Assembly: GCF_019279795.1 (NCBI RefSeq)
Contig: NC_056735.1
Coordinates: 1,940,236,955-1,940,300,954 of the forward strand
Source of the DNA: Protopterus annectens
Taxonomy: Eukaryota; Chordata; Ceratodontiformes; Protopteridae
Length of the DNA: 64,000 nt
Direction: 5' to 3'
Part shown: positions 11,381-22,189 of the stretch, piece by piece
Position numbering within the stretch: position 1 is the stretch's first letter
How the letters are laid out: the number at the start of each line of letters is the position of its first letter
Position numbers and translations under genes: made by a program
The notes under the pieces: model-generated
What the model saw: the letters and a program-made list of their open reading frames with translations, nothing else
Told to the model about the DNA's origin: nothing
Database searches by the model: none

Positions 11381-12450
11381 GGATAACAACTAATATGAGA
11401 GTTCATGGCCAGAGTGAACTATCAGTCATGCCCGATTCAATCTTTTGACTGACTTAGGAAAACTGGATAGGGAATATCAATGCATGTAGTTTATCTAGAT
11501 CTAACAAAGATATTTGATTTAGCCCTGATCACAGGGGCAACAGAAAACTGGATGGGATAGAAAAGTGAGGGCTTAGGAAACTGGGATGCTGAAGAGCTGA
11601 AGGAGAGGACACCAAGAGTTAGCATGAGACAGATGATGTCAGCAAAAATAAAAGTGACTAACAATGCAAATGGTAGTCATGGGTCCATTACCCTTCTCTG
11701 TGTTTGTTTCAGTCTCTTCAATAATAACACAAAGACAGGTGCAGTAAGACAGGATGCTGAAAGTATCTAAGGAAGGATTTTGAAAGGTTGATAAAGTTGC
11801 CAGAAAGTGAAAAAACGTAAATGTAAGTGCAGTCAAATGCAAAATGCTGTAGTTATGCCTCATCTTCTCTGATGTAGTTTATCAGGTGTGGGAAGTGAAG
11901 GTGATGGCTACAAAGTAGTAAATGGATGTGAAGTACTAATCACACCTGGACAGAATGACCAGGAGAAGAGTGACATAGCAGCAGTGGCAGTCCAGAGGAA
12001 GCTGGCTGTATCTGTATGGAAATAGATTATAGAAGAAATAAGGTACTGACCATTCTGTAAAGGGTACTTTTTGGCCACAGAAGACAACCAAACAAAAAGA
12101 CATCACCGTACTTGAAAAAGTCCAAAGGAAAGCCATAAAAAAAAAGAAAAAACAAGATGGACAGAAGAAGAGAATAAAATATAACCAGGGATTAACAATA
12201 CTGGAGCTGTCATCATTATGACTCAGAATAGGAGCATACTTCAATTGTAAATGATCATGTAATAAAGTGTGCATGTGTCTGTGCGGGGAGTCACAGGAAG
12301 AGAATGGGAAAATGCACAGCAGCAAATTGTAGAAATTAACTACTCACTGGATCTCCAAAAGTACTGCTTCAGAAAAAATGTTGTAGACCCATGGAATGTC
12401 ATGACAGAATGGGCTGCAAAAATGGAATTCACAAAAGCATTCATGAAAGC
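11380..12450 (+). mobile_element. Decayed CR1/L2-group LINE
   Basis: Fragments of a LINE RT on the plus strand: 'VYLDLTKIFDLAL' near 11490 (RT motif A), 'LEKVQRKA' near 12110, and the C-terminal 'DLQKYCFRKNVVDPWNVMTE' near 12350 (compare the usual KYFFxxRVVDxWN of this group). The frame shifts repeatedly and catalytic motif C is not visible. It appears to be the same family as 24430-25690. Confidence 0.65.
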
Positions 12451-13105
12451 ATAGTAAAGGTGGGATAAAGCGTTAGTGGGATGGTTAGTATGAAGATAAG
12501 GAAGTTAAATGCACTTAAACAGCAGACTAGACTAACATACTGTCTCCTTTTGACATTAGACGTATCTAAGATAAAGGAATTTTTTTCGTTAACTGCACCC
12601 TTTCTGCTTAAGGGTAGGTATTTGCTAATTTATGGCAATACAGGCTACTCATGTCAAGAATTTAAATTAAAAAGATGAAACAAATTAGTCTCAGAATACT
12701 CTAACTTTAATAAAAAGTCCATTGTTTGTATCAGTGAATGTGGTGTAGAAGACACTGCACTCTCCATGTGTTTCGTTTCTCTCTCCTAAAATTTCACGAG
12801 AGTAGAGCTATACTGAGTTTTGAATTATGCAATTCCTCATTCAAAAACTGAGATCTGATAGCATTAGATATGTTTCTTAAGCCTAATGGCATTCTTTAAA
12901 TTATGCTTACACTTCTTTTAAGCTTACTTTATGACTGTTGAAGTGACTCCTGGTACATATCAGCATTAGTTGTATCACTTGTACACAAAGCACCTGAAAT
13001 AGATTCTCTGAAGATACTGCTGCCAAAATAGATTAACATTAATTTTAGATTTGTAAGATTGCAGAAATATGAGATGTTATGTAGCCAAGGCATTAATGTG
13101 TATAT
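12451..13105. other. No recognisable feature
   Basis: AT-rich, with no coding or repeat signature identified. Confidence 0.5.
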
Positions 13106-13111
13106 ATCATA

Positions 13112-13112
<1 letters not shown>

Positions 13113-13187
<75 letters not shown>

Positions 13188-13188
13188 C
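13113..13188. repeat. (ATCT)n microsatellite
   Basis: About 19 uninterrupted tetranucleotide units. Confidence 0.97.
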
Positions 13189-13419
13189 ATACCAAAAAAA
13201 AGGAAAACTAGTAGTACAGAAATGTTATCAGCATACATTACTGTGAAGCTGTAACAAAATATTATAATAATAATAATGCTAACTTTGTTCTTTGATAGAT
13301 TCTCCCTTACAGCTAAAGCAGACTGTTGCCAAAAATTGTAATGTAAGATCCTTGGTAAATATTACTTTATTTTCTCATTAAAAAACAAGGAAACAAGATT
13401 CAAGCTGGTATTGCTTGTT

Positions 13420-13510
13420 TAAAAATAAGGTTTATTAAGTATAAACAAAATGTGTGCTTTCATCTTTGGTAAAGCTTTGTCAGATCTAAGTTATACTTAT
13501 AAGCAACTAG
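13420..13510 (-). mobile_element. Possible PLE 3' remnant
   Basis: The minus strand at 13483-13455 reads CTGACAAAGC...GATGAAAGCACAC, a degenerate form of the hammerhead-like motif in this window's PLEs. The core has CTGACAA instead of CTGANGA. No coding part is seen. Confidence 0.3.
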
Positions 13511-14095
13511 CAATATATATTGTTCTGTTTTCCATATAAAACACCATGCAAATGACAATGAAGGCATTAGTCCAAGAGCACATAGCTTGCATTTCTATTG
13601 TAACTGGTGCTGTTTACACCTTATCTAAGTGAGTACAAAGTCAGTGTGCAACTGACTGTTAATGCTAGATATCGTGTCAAATAACAATGTAAGCATGTAG
13701 TCCGGCATTTTATTATTTGCTACAGTAATATAACAAAAATCGATGTTGGTGAGATTCACCACTTTGTGAAATACTGTGATGGTAGAGGAGAGGACCATGG
13801 AGATAATACAAACACAAAAAAGAATTATGCTGCTAAGAGCAGATGTGAAATTAGGACAAGACAACTGTGTGTGAAGTCCAGGAAGTATTTGAGAAAAAAA
13901 ATACAGCCAATTGTCCTTGGGGTTGGTACCAGGACGATCTAAAAAAAAAAAAAAAAGAGTTTGAAGGGGTTGGTGTATAAGAAAATTCACAGGCTAAGAA
14001 CACATAGGGGACGGTAAAGAACAAAAGTCAGAGTTGGCAACACAAAAAGACAAAGTCAAGACAAACCAAAAAATATGCACAAACATATACACTCG
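13511..14095. other. No recognisable feature
   Basis: AT-rich with a poly-A run near 13940. A 121-codon minus frame (13990-13625) matches nothing I know. Confidence 0.5.
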
Positions 14096-14097
14096 CC

Positions 14098-14550
<453 letters not shown>

Positions 14551-14639
14551 ATATTAACATAAAAATGGGTGTATGCCTGAATAATACATATATGATGTTG
14601 TGTTAAGTAAAATCATATGTCTCAACTTGTCCTCATCAA

Positions 14640-14760
14640 AAATGTATTATTTTAAAGCACTTTCATCCTTTTCTGTTGATAAAGTGAATGACTTCCTCAG
14701 ATCGCACTATGCTAGCATGTGCTAAGATGGTAGTTAATACACAGATTAGACACCTCAAAA
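14640..14760 (-). mobile_element. Possible PLE 3' remnant
   Basis: The minus strand at 14700-14657 reads CTGAGGAAGTCATTC...GGATGAAAGTGC, close to the 2241-2274 motif. No coding part is present. Confidence 0.4.
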
Positions 14761-14870
14761 TATAAACGGTTCAAGTGGACTTTAAATTAATCCTCAGATA
14801 CTAAATATAATTAAAAGAGTTACAAAGCAAGCAAAAGTAAATACCAAATACTGAACCTGAAGTATATATG

Positions 14871-14934
<64 letters not shown>
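14871..14934. repeat. Poly-A plus (AT)n
   Basis: An A run followed by about 25 AT units. Confidence 0.97.
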
Positions 14935-14939
<5 letters not shown>

Positions 14940-15199
14940 AACTTATTTGCCTTTGCTTACTGGAAAAATCCAACTGGGTAATATCCATTTTCAGCATTTC
15001 AGCAGATGCCTAGGGAGAAAAGCTTGATTTGTTTAAATTGCATTATACTTAGTTCCAGTTAAACACAGAGTAGTTACATTTCTATTTACATTTATACGCA
15101 TACAGTAGTTACATTTATACATTTTAAAATTTTACAGAGATGGAATTTACTAAAGCTGAAGCCCACATGCAACTTAGTGGATTGTACAGGCAGCAGTTA

Positions 15200-15455
15200 T
15201 GTATAAAAATTGTCATTTCAGTAAGAGATTGGAGAGTACTTGGAGAGTATTGTACTATGAAATGTTTTAACCATGTGATTAGCATGTGCAGGGCCAAGAT
15301 TGGTTAAGATGTTGTTTAAGCAGTGGTTTAAAACTACTGAGTTTGTCAGAGAGCTTTTTTTTTTTTTTTTGTGTGGGGATGCTATTCCAGAGTTTAGCAA
15401 CATACTGGGAGTAGAGTGTGTCTCCTGCAACATTATTTGACTTATTTGTTGTTAT
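15200..15455 (-). mobile_element. L2-like LINE 3' fragment
   Basis: The minus strand encodes the ORF2 C-terminus 'TTNKSNNVAGDTLYSQYVAK' then 'LWNSIP', with a poly-A/Lys insertion and 'LSSFKPLLKQHL'. The same segment occurs in the plus-strand LINEs at 23340-23391 ('LLTNKSNNF') and 63240-63390 ('SGDSLYSCYIYKLWHTMPEQ'). This is a short 5'-truncated copy abutting the PLE at 15456. Confidence 0.65.
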
Positions 15456-16307
15456 CCAAACAACTGAAACAACAAGAAGATTCCTCAAAGAAATACTGTG
15501 ACAGGATCCAATGTTAATTAAAAACTTCTATTTATTGTCCAGAATAACAAATGTTGAGAGTTTTCACCTACAGTACGTATGTTTCATCAGAACAAACAGA
15601 AATCAATTAAATGCACTTATATACCTAAATTTCCTGCCCATTTAACCAATTAGTCCCTTAAATGGACCTGTTACCTTAATTACTATCAAAATAATATAAA
15701 AATACTGTTACCAATGATATCAAAATGATCTCTGGTAAAATATTAATACTATATTCTAAAAACAATGTAATATGATACACAATTACATATGCATATGTTC
15801 AACATTTATATAAATATATAAAAAAAGTATACATAAAAATGCACATAAACTTCATTCAATATTAGTCTAAAATTATATCCTTCATAAAAATAACACAGGC
15901 TGCATTGTAAGCAGATGCAAACCCTAATAAGAGGTTTGGTGGGAATGTGTTCATTAATACCAGGGGTACAACCAGCATTCAATCTGATCTGCCATTTGAT
16001 TTCCCTTTCCCCCAGTATTGCCTTGACATCCCCTCCCCTAGGATTATCTTAATCACCTCCAATATGGCAAACTTGAACATATCACATCCAACACTTCCTT
16101 CTAGATGCATCTAGATGCCTATATAATGCATTATTCTTATCTTTCTTTCTTATACAGTATAAGTGATCATAAATTCTGTTCCATAATCTTCTGTCTGTTT
16201 TGCCTACATAGAAACAAGAACATGTGGTACATTTCCCAGACAATTCCCTTTGCTGAAGGTTATTTTACTTCCCATTATGTTGTCCAAGCATATCTGCTCA
16301 TCCTCCA

Positions 16308-16760
16308 TTATATATGAAGACTGATTACAGTGTCCACATTTTTTGTACCTTCCTTGCTAATATTCTTCCCCCATTTATTGGTACTTCTACTTTCTATCAT
16401 TCTTTTAATATATATCCCAGTTTTGTAAACAAATGTAGGTTTTTCCTCAATATTACCACTCAATGTTTCATCACTTGTTATAATATTCCAGTTTTTCTCA
16501 ATTATATTTCTTATTTCTCCTGCATATTGGCTGTATCCCAAAATGCAAGCCCTTTGGTAACCATCATTTGTTCCACTTTGATTAATAGGTGCAGTGATAC
16601 CAATCCCCAAAAGGGGTATATATTTCTTCCCCCATTCACTCGATACATATTCAGTAATATCATTAACTAAGTGTCCAGGATACCCTCTCCCTAAAAATAG
16701 ATCAACAATAAACTTAATTTCATTAATCATATCTTCCTTACGGGATGTCATTCTGACCGC
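16308..16760 (-). pseudogene. PLE RT-to-GIY-YIG linker region
   Basis: A 147-codon frame continuing from 'MTSRKEDMINEIKFIVDLFL' through 'GRGYPGHLVNDITEYV', 'IPLLGIGITAP' and 'EIRNIIEKNWNIITSDETL'. This is the RT thumb and linker of Penelope-like proteins. It stops at 16308, short of the GIY-YIG motif, which resumes in a shifted frame near 16230. Confidence 0.75.
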
Positions 16761-16768
16761 CCTGATAC

Positions 16769-17332
16769 AGTGTTAAGAAATATTCCCAATATGAATGGGA
16801 TAAAATTGAACTTATAGAAGAATTTATAAATATAGTCCTGGATAACAGCTATATATATTTTGAAGGGGAATATTATAAACAAATTTCAGGAGTAGCTATG
16901 GGGGCGACATGTGCCCCCATATATGCTAACCTTGTTTTGTTAGATTGGGAAAACGAATACATCATTAACAGCCCCTGGATGGAATATATAGGGTGTTATG
17001 TCAGATTTTTGGATGATTTGTTCATACTTTGGAAAGGGACAGAAGTATTGTTGAAACAGTTCATAGAATACATCAATGGATGCAGTCCATTTTTGAAGTT
17101 TACCTATAATTTCAGTTGGACTGGCATTAATTATTTGGATACCTACATATTCAATGATGGAAGTAGGTTCCAATCTAAAATATACAGAAAAGATACATTC
17201 TGTAATTCTTATTTGGAATATTCTAGTAACCACCCTTATGCACAGAAAAAAAGTATTTTGAAGGGGCAGTGTATCAGGGCGGTCAGAATGACATCCCGTA
17301 AGGAAGATATGATTAATGAAATTAAGTTTTAA
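16769..17332 (+). pseudogene. PLE reverse transcriptase fragment
   Basis: The frame from 16898 shows 'MGATCAPIYANLVLLDWE' (the PLE counterpart of MGTxxAPxYANL), 'YVRFLDDLFILWKGTE' with the catalytic FLDD, then 'FLKFTYNFSWTGINYLDTYI'. These are the fingers and palm of a Penelope-type RT. The frame stays open to 17332, where the inverted copy of the junction begins. N-terminal RT motifs are absent. It is inverted relative to the rest of the element. Confidence 0.85.
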
Positions 17333-17333
17333 G

Positions 17334-17666
17334 TCTGTCAGTCCTCTCTTTCATAGTTCCTTAGTTATCTGTGAAGAAGGCAACAAGCAGTCAAATGGCA
17401 AGAGGGCCTCTCCTGTTCTCTCCCAGTTACCATAGGTATGCATCAAGGCTCTATACTATGATTCCTTCTCTTCAATATTTTTATAAGCAAGTTTCACAAT
17501 GTCATAGGCCAAGCAAATATGCTGCACTATGCTGATGATTCACTTTAATATGCAAAACCCCACCAGTATCCAGACTCAAAGAAATCACTCAAATTTCCTT
17601 ATCTTCAATCAAAACTTGGCTGAAAAAAATCAAACCTATTTCTTAATTTCCATAAAACAAAACTAA
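17334..17666 (+). mobile_element. L2-like LINE segment, near-identical to 62399-62731
   Basis: 333 bp with constant offset 45065 to 62399-62731. I see only two mismatches (near 17457 and 17491) and no indel. It covers the RT region around the catalytic YADD ('LHYADDSL', broken by frame changes). It is fused directly to a PLE 3' part at 17667. Confidence 0.9.
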
Positions 17667-18231
17667 AGTACACAGTATTCTGAAGAACACCTAGTTTTGT
17701 GTATAAGAATAGTAAGAACTTAAAAAGGCTTTTATGTATTGATAAAGTTGATTCACTAATCAGTAGTATAGATAAGCGAATTTTAAGACATGGTACATTT
17801 CCATGCAATAAATGCAACGTGTAAATATATAGCTAGTGATGATCAGTTTGTTCATCCCTCTCTTAATTATATCTATAGACCTAATTTTTATGCCACCTGT
17901 ATCCAGACTCAAAGAAATCACTCAAATTTCCTTATCTTCAATCAAAACTTGGCTGAAAAAAATCAAACCTATTTCTTAATTTCCATAAAACAAAACTAAA
18001 GTACACAGTATTCTGAAGAACACCTAGTTTTATGTATAAGAATAGTAAGAACTTAAAAAGGCTTTTATGTATTGATAAAGTTGATTCACTAATCAGTAGT
18101 ATAGATAAGCGAATTTTAAGACATGGTACATTTCCATGCAATAAATGCAACGTGTAAATATATAGCTAGTGATGATCAGTTTGTTCATCCCTCTCTTAAT
18201 TATATCTATACACCTAATTTTTATGCCACCT
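17566..18231. repeat. 333-bp tandem duplication spanning a LINE/PLE junction
   Basis: Units 17566-17898 and 17899-18231 are almost identical. Each contains about 100 bp of LINE followed by about 230 bp of PLE (the 'CNKCNV' zinc-like region). The duplication therefore post-dates the LINE-PLE fusion. The breakpoint is at 'CACCTGT|ATCCAGAC'. Confidence 0.92.
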
Positions 18232-19075
18232 GTGAAACTACTAACCTTGTTTATTTAGCAACATGCACAGAATGCCCAGCATTCTATGTGGGCATGACTA
18301 CAAGAAGGCTAAGAGACCGAGTATATAACCATACATATGACATTAAGAGGTTAAACCTGAATAATGCTTTAGCTAAACATGTTGCTATTCAACCTAACCA
18401 TAGTTTTAGGTTTAGGATTTTACAAGTGATAGGCTATAATAAGAGAGGAGGTGAAAGGATGAACTATTTAGAAACTGTTGAACTAAGATGGATTTTGAGA
18501 CTGATGGCACATGTTGAACCAGGTTTAAACCAATATATTAGCATTAAACCTATTTTAACTGCATGTGACTAAAATTACAATATACTTAGTATTAGTTTTT
18601 GGGATATGATGCAATGTAGTATTTCCACACATATAAAAATATATTTTATAGTACATAAGTTCATTTTTGATATGTCTTGTACTGTTTTATTTTACATATT
18701 TTTATGTTCATTCTCTTAAGATGTTTTGTGAGGTTTCAGAATATCATAATATAAATATATGTAAGATTATAATTTGATAATATTGCTTCATGTCCTATGG
18801 AACTGAATGCATATTTTTATTTGTTACTCTTTGCCTTTAAATAGTTATATTTATTATACTAGCTTTAGTAAGCTTAATTGATAAATGTTGTTATTGGTTG
18901 ATTGAATTAAATTAATTGATGAATGATTTAGTAGCATATAAAAGCTGCTTAATGAGGTAAAGTTGTATAAACCTGAGGAAGCGTGCCTTGGATGCACGTG
19001 AAAGCGTTTGTTATATAATAAATCAACTTTGTCTTTTACATCGTGGTGGTTTCCATCTAGCTGTTTCTTCATATA
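17667..19075 (+). mobile_element. PLE 3' part with GIY-YIG nuclease
   Basis: The frame at 18123-18572 encodes the nuclease: 'DDQFVHPSLNYIYTPNFYAT', 'NLVYLATCTECPAFYVGMTT' (GIY-YIG as VYL...FYVG), 'RRLRDRVYNHTYDI', 'NALAKHVA' and a C-terminal 'ELRWILRLMAHVEPGLNQYI'. A CxxC pair ('CNKCNV', in another frame just upstream) is the linker motif usual in this group. The 3' UTR ends near 19075 after a hammerhead-like motif at 18973-19012. The RT is missing and replaced by LINE sequence. Confidence 0.88.
18973..19012 (+). ncRNA. Hammerhead-ribozyme-like motif of PLE
   Basis: CTGAGGA at 18973-18979, one extra A, a 6-bp stem GCGTGC/GCACGT (one G-T wobble), then GAAA at 19000-19003 and AGC...GTTA, which can form a short stem III. 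Flanking AAAGTTG (from about 18959) and CAACTTT can form a distal stem I. PLEs are known to carry hammerhead motifs near their termini. The extra A makes this non-canonical, so activity is unproven. Confidence 0.5.
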
Positions 19076-19079
19076 CCCA

Positions 19080-19540
19080 ATGATTTATCTAAAATTGTTT
19101 ATCAGGGCATCTGATAAATACTAGAGGACCTAGAAGGCATCATATCTGATAACTCAGTTTTATCTCCCCTTTGGGAATCCAGTTCCTTCTTAGCCTTGAT
19201 ATGTTTCTTCTTTTTTCACTGTCCTATTATCTGCCCACAGCTTTCATAGTATTCTCTATTTTTTTTTTATTTTCTGAAAATGATAACCTTCTCTCCCTTT
19301 CCTTTGTAAACTGAGTACCTCCAACTCATATTAGTCTTCTCTGATATTTTCTTATCTTTGTTAAATTTATGAAAGTCTGTACTTTTTTACTTCTTTCTCG
19401 TAAGTAAGCCACTATTTGCTAATCTTGACTCTTTCTGCTAAGACACTTTCAGCACATCTTTTCTGCCTTTAGTTTCTGCGTGTTGTGCTTCTCAACCCCA
19501 CCCTTCATTGCCACCTCTGTTTGTACTGGCCTTGTTTATT
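19080..19540. other. No recognisable feature
   Basis: T- and C-rich single-copy-looking DNA. Nothing identified. Confidence 0.5.
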
Positions 19541-19542
19541 CT

Positions 19543-19580
19543 GTTTTTTTTTTTGTTTGTTTGTTTGTTTGTTTTTGTTG

Positions 19581-19623
<43 letters not shown>
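19543..19623. repeat. Poly-T, (GTTT)n and (GATT)n
   Basis: Adjacent simple repeats: a T run, six GTTT-like units and about ten GATT units. Confidence 0.97.
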
Positions 19624-19849
19624 CTAATTGTATAAATGTATCTCCTTGTGCCTAAAAAGAAAGCCTGTCTCGGTTTAACTGTACCTCATTATTGCTCACA
19701 AAACAAATTATAATCGTGTGAAAGGTTCATGAATAATTTACAGTAACAGGTGAATATTTGTTTATTTCCTAAAGTCACCAGGAGGTCTCAGTATGAAAAC
19801 CGAAAGTTAGAATATGGGAAAATGAACTGTCAGAAGTCACCATTTAAAC

Positions 19850-20090
19850 ACACACATGCAGAATCATTTGGAGGAAATCATTAAAACTTTTATTGTTAAG
19901 GTGAATAGTTTTCCACGCATATAACAGAAAATAAGAAAGTCACTACCTATGATAAAGAAACAGCACTCACTTTAACGTCGCCACACTATTAAAACATAAA
20001 ATAAATTAACATACAAAATTCACGGACTAAGCATTTTCGCCTGATAAAATATTAAGGCATCATCAGAGTTTTCCATGCATCCTCATGAGT
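19850..20090 (-). mobile_element. PLE 3' remnant
   Basis: The minus strand at 20066-20031 reads CTGATGA, T, GCCT, a 12-nt loop, AGGC, then GAAAATGC. It matches the hammerhead-like motif of the other PLE copies, with an exact 4-bp stem. No coding part is present. Confidence 0.5.
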
Positions 20091-20158
20091 GGAATTTTAC
20101 ACCTTACATGAGTCTAATTTTCATGTTTAGCTTTAGTACTAGATGTTTAATCTTATAA

Positions 20159-20159
<1 letters not shown>

Positions 20160-20234
<75 letters not shown>
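20160..20234. repeat. (AT)n microsatellite
   Basis: Pure AT repeat with one G interruption near its end. Confidence 0.97.
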
Positions 20235-20430
20235 GGGTCTACTTCATATGATCGAAAGACTATTTGACCTAAACCCATTTGATCGAAAGTTCATATGATT
20301 GAAAACCAGTATTCAAGGCATAAAACAGGGAGTTGTCCCCCTCACCAATGTCATGCGACCCTGGAGTTGGTATATATAGTTAGGGGGTGGGGGGGGTGCA
20401 GATTTTCATTTAAAGTCTGTACTTTTTGTT
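20235..20430. other. Short unknown repeat beside the PLE
   Basis: Three spaced copies of a TATGATCGAAAG-like word near 20247, 20277 and 20293, then a G run near 20390. No family recognised. Confidence 0.35.
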
Positions 20431-22035
20431 TTATTTTCTTCTTTTAACCCCCCCATTTGTGGATGATCTTTTCTTTATATGGGAAGGTACTGAAGACGAA
20501 TTAGCTGAATGCTTTAGTTTTTTGAACAGCACGTCTAGCTTTTTAAAATTTGCCATGAAAAGTTCCACCATGCTTTTAGAGTTTCTTGAAATTAAAATCA
20601 GTGTTACTGAAGAAGGAAAACTCAGACAGGTATATACAGGAAAGATTGCTATAGAAATGTATATCTCCATAGAACAAGCATGCACCCGCAACACGTGTTT
20701 GATAACATTGTATGGGGGCAAGGAATGAGGTTATCTGGACTGTGTGCGAAACCTGAAGACTTCGAAATTGAAATTTTTAGCCTACAAGATAAGTTTGTAC
20801 ACAGAGGATATCAACAGTGTAAAATGAAGAACATAATAGAAAAAAATCAAACATGATAGAGGTGAACAAGGGAAACTTTATTTCAGTGAAAGAGTGGTAG
20901 AAGGGTTGACTAAGAGAAAGGGTAATAAGAACCATAGGATGTCTTTGAAATATGCTAATAATGTACAAATAGCCACTGATATATTCAAGAGGTACTGGTC
21001 TATTTTATCAGCGGACCCAGAGACTGAAGCAGTGGTAGGTACAAGGCCTAATTCTATGTATAGGAATATGACCAATATTAAAAGGCAGTTATGCTACCCC
21101 AGATATAACAACACGAACTGAGATGGAGAGGTTAAGGTATGTGGAAAATGCAATTTTTGCCAATATATTGATACATCCAAACAATACCAGCATCCAGATT
21201 TAAACAGAACCTTTTGGTTCAAAGTGAATGGGACATGTGATACAGAGCATATAGTGTATCTGACCTCCTGTCAAGTCTGTCAAGCCTTCTATGTAGGCAA
21301 GACTGATATAAAATTTAAGCATAGAATCAGGGAGCACTTGTATGACATACGCAAGCAGGTCATGACGAATGTGTTAGCCAAGCATGTGAAGTACACCACA
21401 GAACAGCACAGTTTTAAGTTTTTCATGATTGAAAACACTAAGATAGATAGTAGACAAGGTTGCGTGTGGAATAGAACAGAAACTAATGAAACAAAATGGA
21501 TAGTTTGGCTTAGGGCTGATTCTGGGAAGGGTCTGATTGACAAGGTCCCTATTAAGCCAATATTAAAGATAGACCCCCGAAGCACTAGCATATATTAGTA
21601 TACATTTGGTATTGTTGTTTTCAACACATGTATAAAAAAGGGGGGGAGGTGTAAGATATATTTCTCTTTACATGTACTATAGGTTTTTAGAGTTGTAATA
21701 TATTTTTTATGTATATTTTATGTGGCTATATGTATTGTTTTGTGTCATGTGTTTAACTAATACTTTTATAACATTGAAGTGCTTTTATTATATTAGATGT
21801 ATTTTTTGTTAGAATACATGTGATTCAACATGTTGTTTTAGATCATGCATTATATAACTTTAAGAAGAGAGTGCATGGAGCAGGTGCTTTAAATTAGTGA
21901 TTGAAGGTAACTGTATATAAGTGGAAGCACTATTTCAACTATGTATACGTCTGAGGAAGCAGTAAGCGCTTACATTTTATTCCTGTTCTTTGTCAAATAA
22001 AAAGTGTTTCTGTGGAAGCCAATGGCTGGACTTGC
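20431..22035 (+). mobile_element. Penelope-like element, 5'-truncated
   Basis: Starts inside the RT ('FVDDLFFIWEGTEDEL', catalytic VDD; 'SFLKFAMKSSTMLLEFLEIK') at 20431-20728. It continues in other frames through the linker ('RYWSILSADPETEAVVG', 20894-21121), a CxxC box ('CGKCNFCQYI' near 21146), then the GIY-YIG domain at 21224-21598: 'EHIVYLTSCQVCQAFYVGKT', 'HRIREHLYDIR', 'NVLAKHVK' and a C-terminal 'KWIVWLRADSGKGLI'. The 3' UTR runs to about 22035 with a degenerate CTGAGGAAGC motif at 21952. Frameshifts separate the domains, so it is inactive. It is a different PLE family from that at 15456. Confidence 0.88.
21224..21598 (+). pseudogene. PLE GIY-YIG endonuclease domain
   Basis: A 124-codon frame. 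Visible residues: the first half-motif in 'IVYLTSC', the second as 'FYVGKT', the Arg in 'KHRIREHLYDI', the conserved 'LAKHVK', and Glu in 'TNETKWIVWL'. In PLEs this domain nicks the target for primed reverse transcription. The domain itself looks intact, but the upstream RT is in other frames. Confidence 0.85.
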
Positions 22036-22054
22036 ATTCCGCTTGTTTGTTTTT

Positions 22055-22069
22055 GATATATATATATAT

Positions 22070-22145
<76 letters not shown>
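22055..22145. repeat. (TA)n then (TG)n
   Basis: About 70 bp of TA and 20 bp of TG. Confidence 0.97.
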
Positions 22146-22189
22146 AATATATAGAAGTCATAGCCTTCCCTGTGTCCTTAATAGGTCTA

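Larger units (their letters stand above)
15456..17332 (-). mobile_element. PLE (family A) with inverted 5' part
   Basis: The 3' portion (15456-16768) lies on the minus strand: 3' tail shared with 23705-24320, a hammerhead-like motif (15590-15560), a decayed GIY-YIG ('CFYVGKTDRRLWNRIYDHLY' near 16230-16115) and the RT-to-nuclease linker (16751-16308). The upstream RT part (about 16769-17332) lies on the plus strand. A perfect 58-bp inverted repeat links them (16711-16768 with 17271-17328), both encoding 'MTSRKEDMINEIKF'. This matches the product of twin priming during target-primed reverse transcription. Confidence 0.8.

Noticed and set aside
21950..21976. Hammerhead motif at the 3' end of the 20431-22035 PLE
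   Set aside because: CTGAGGA is present, but no GAAA follows at the right place. Treated as degenerate.
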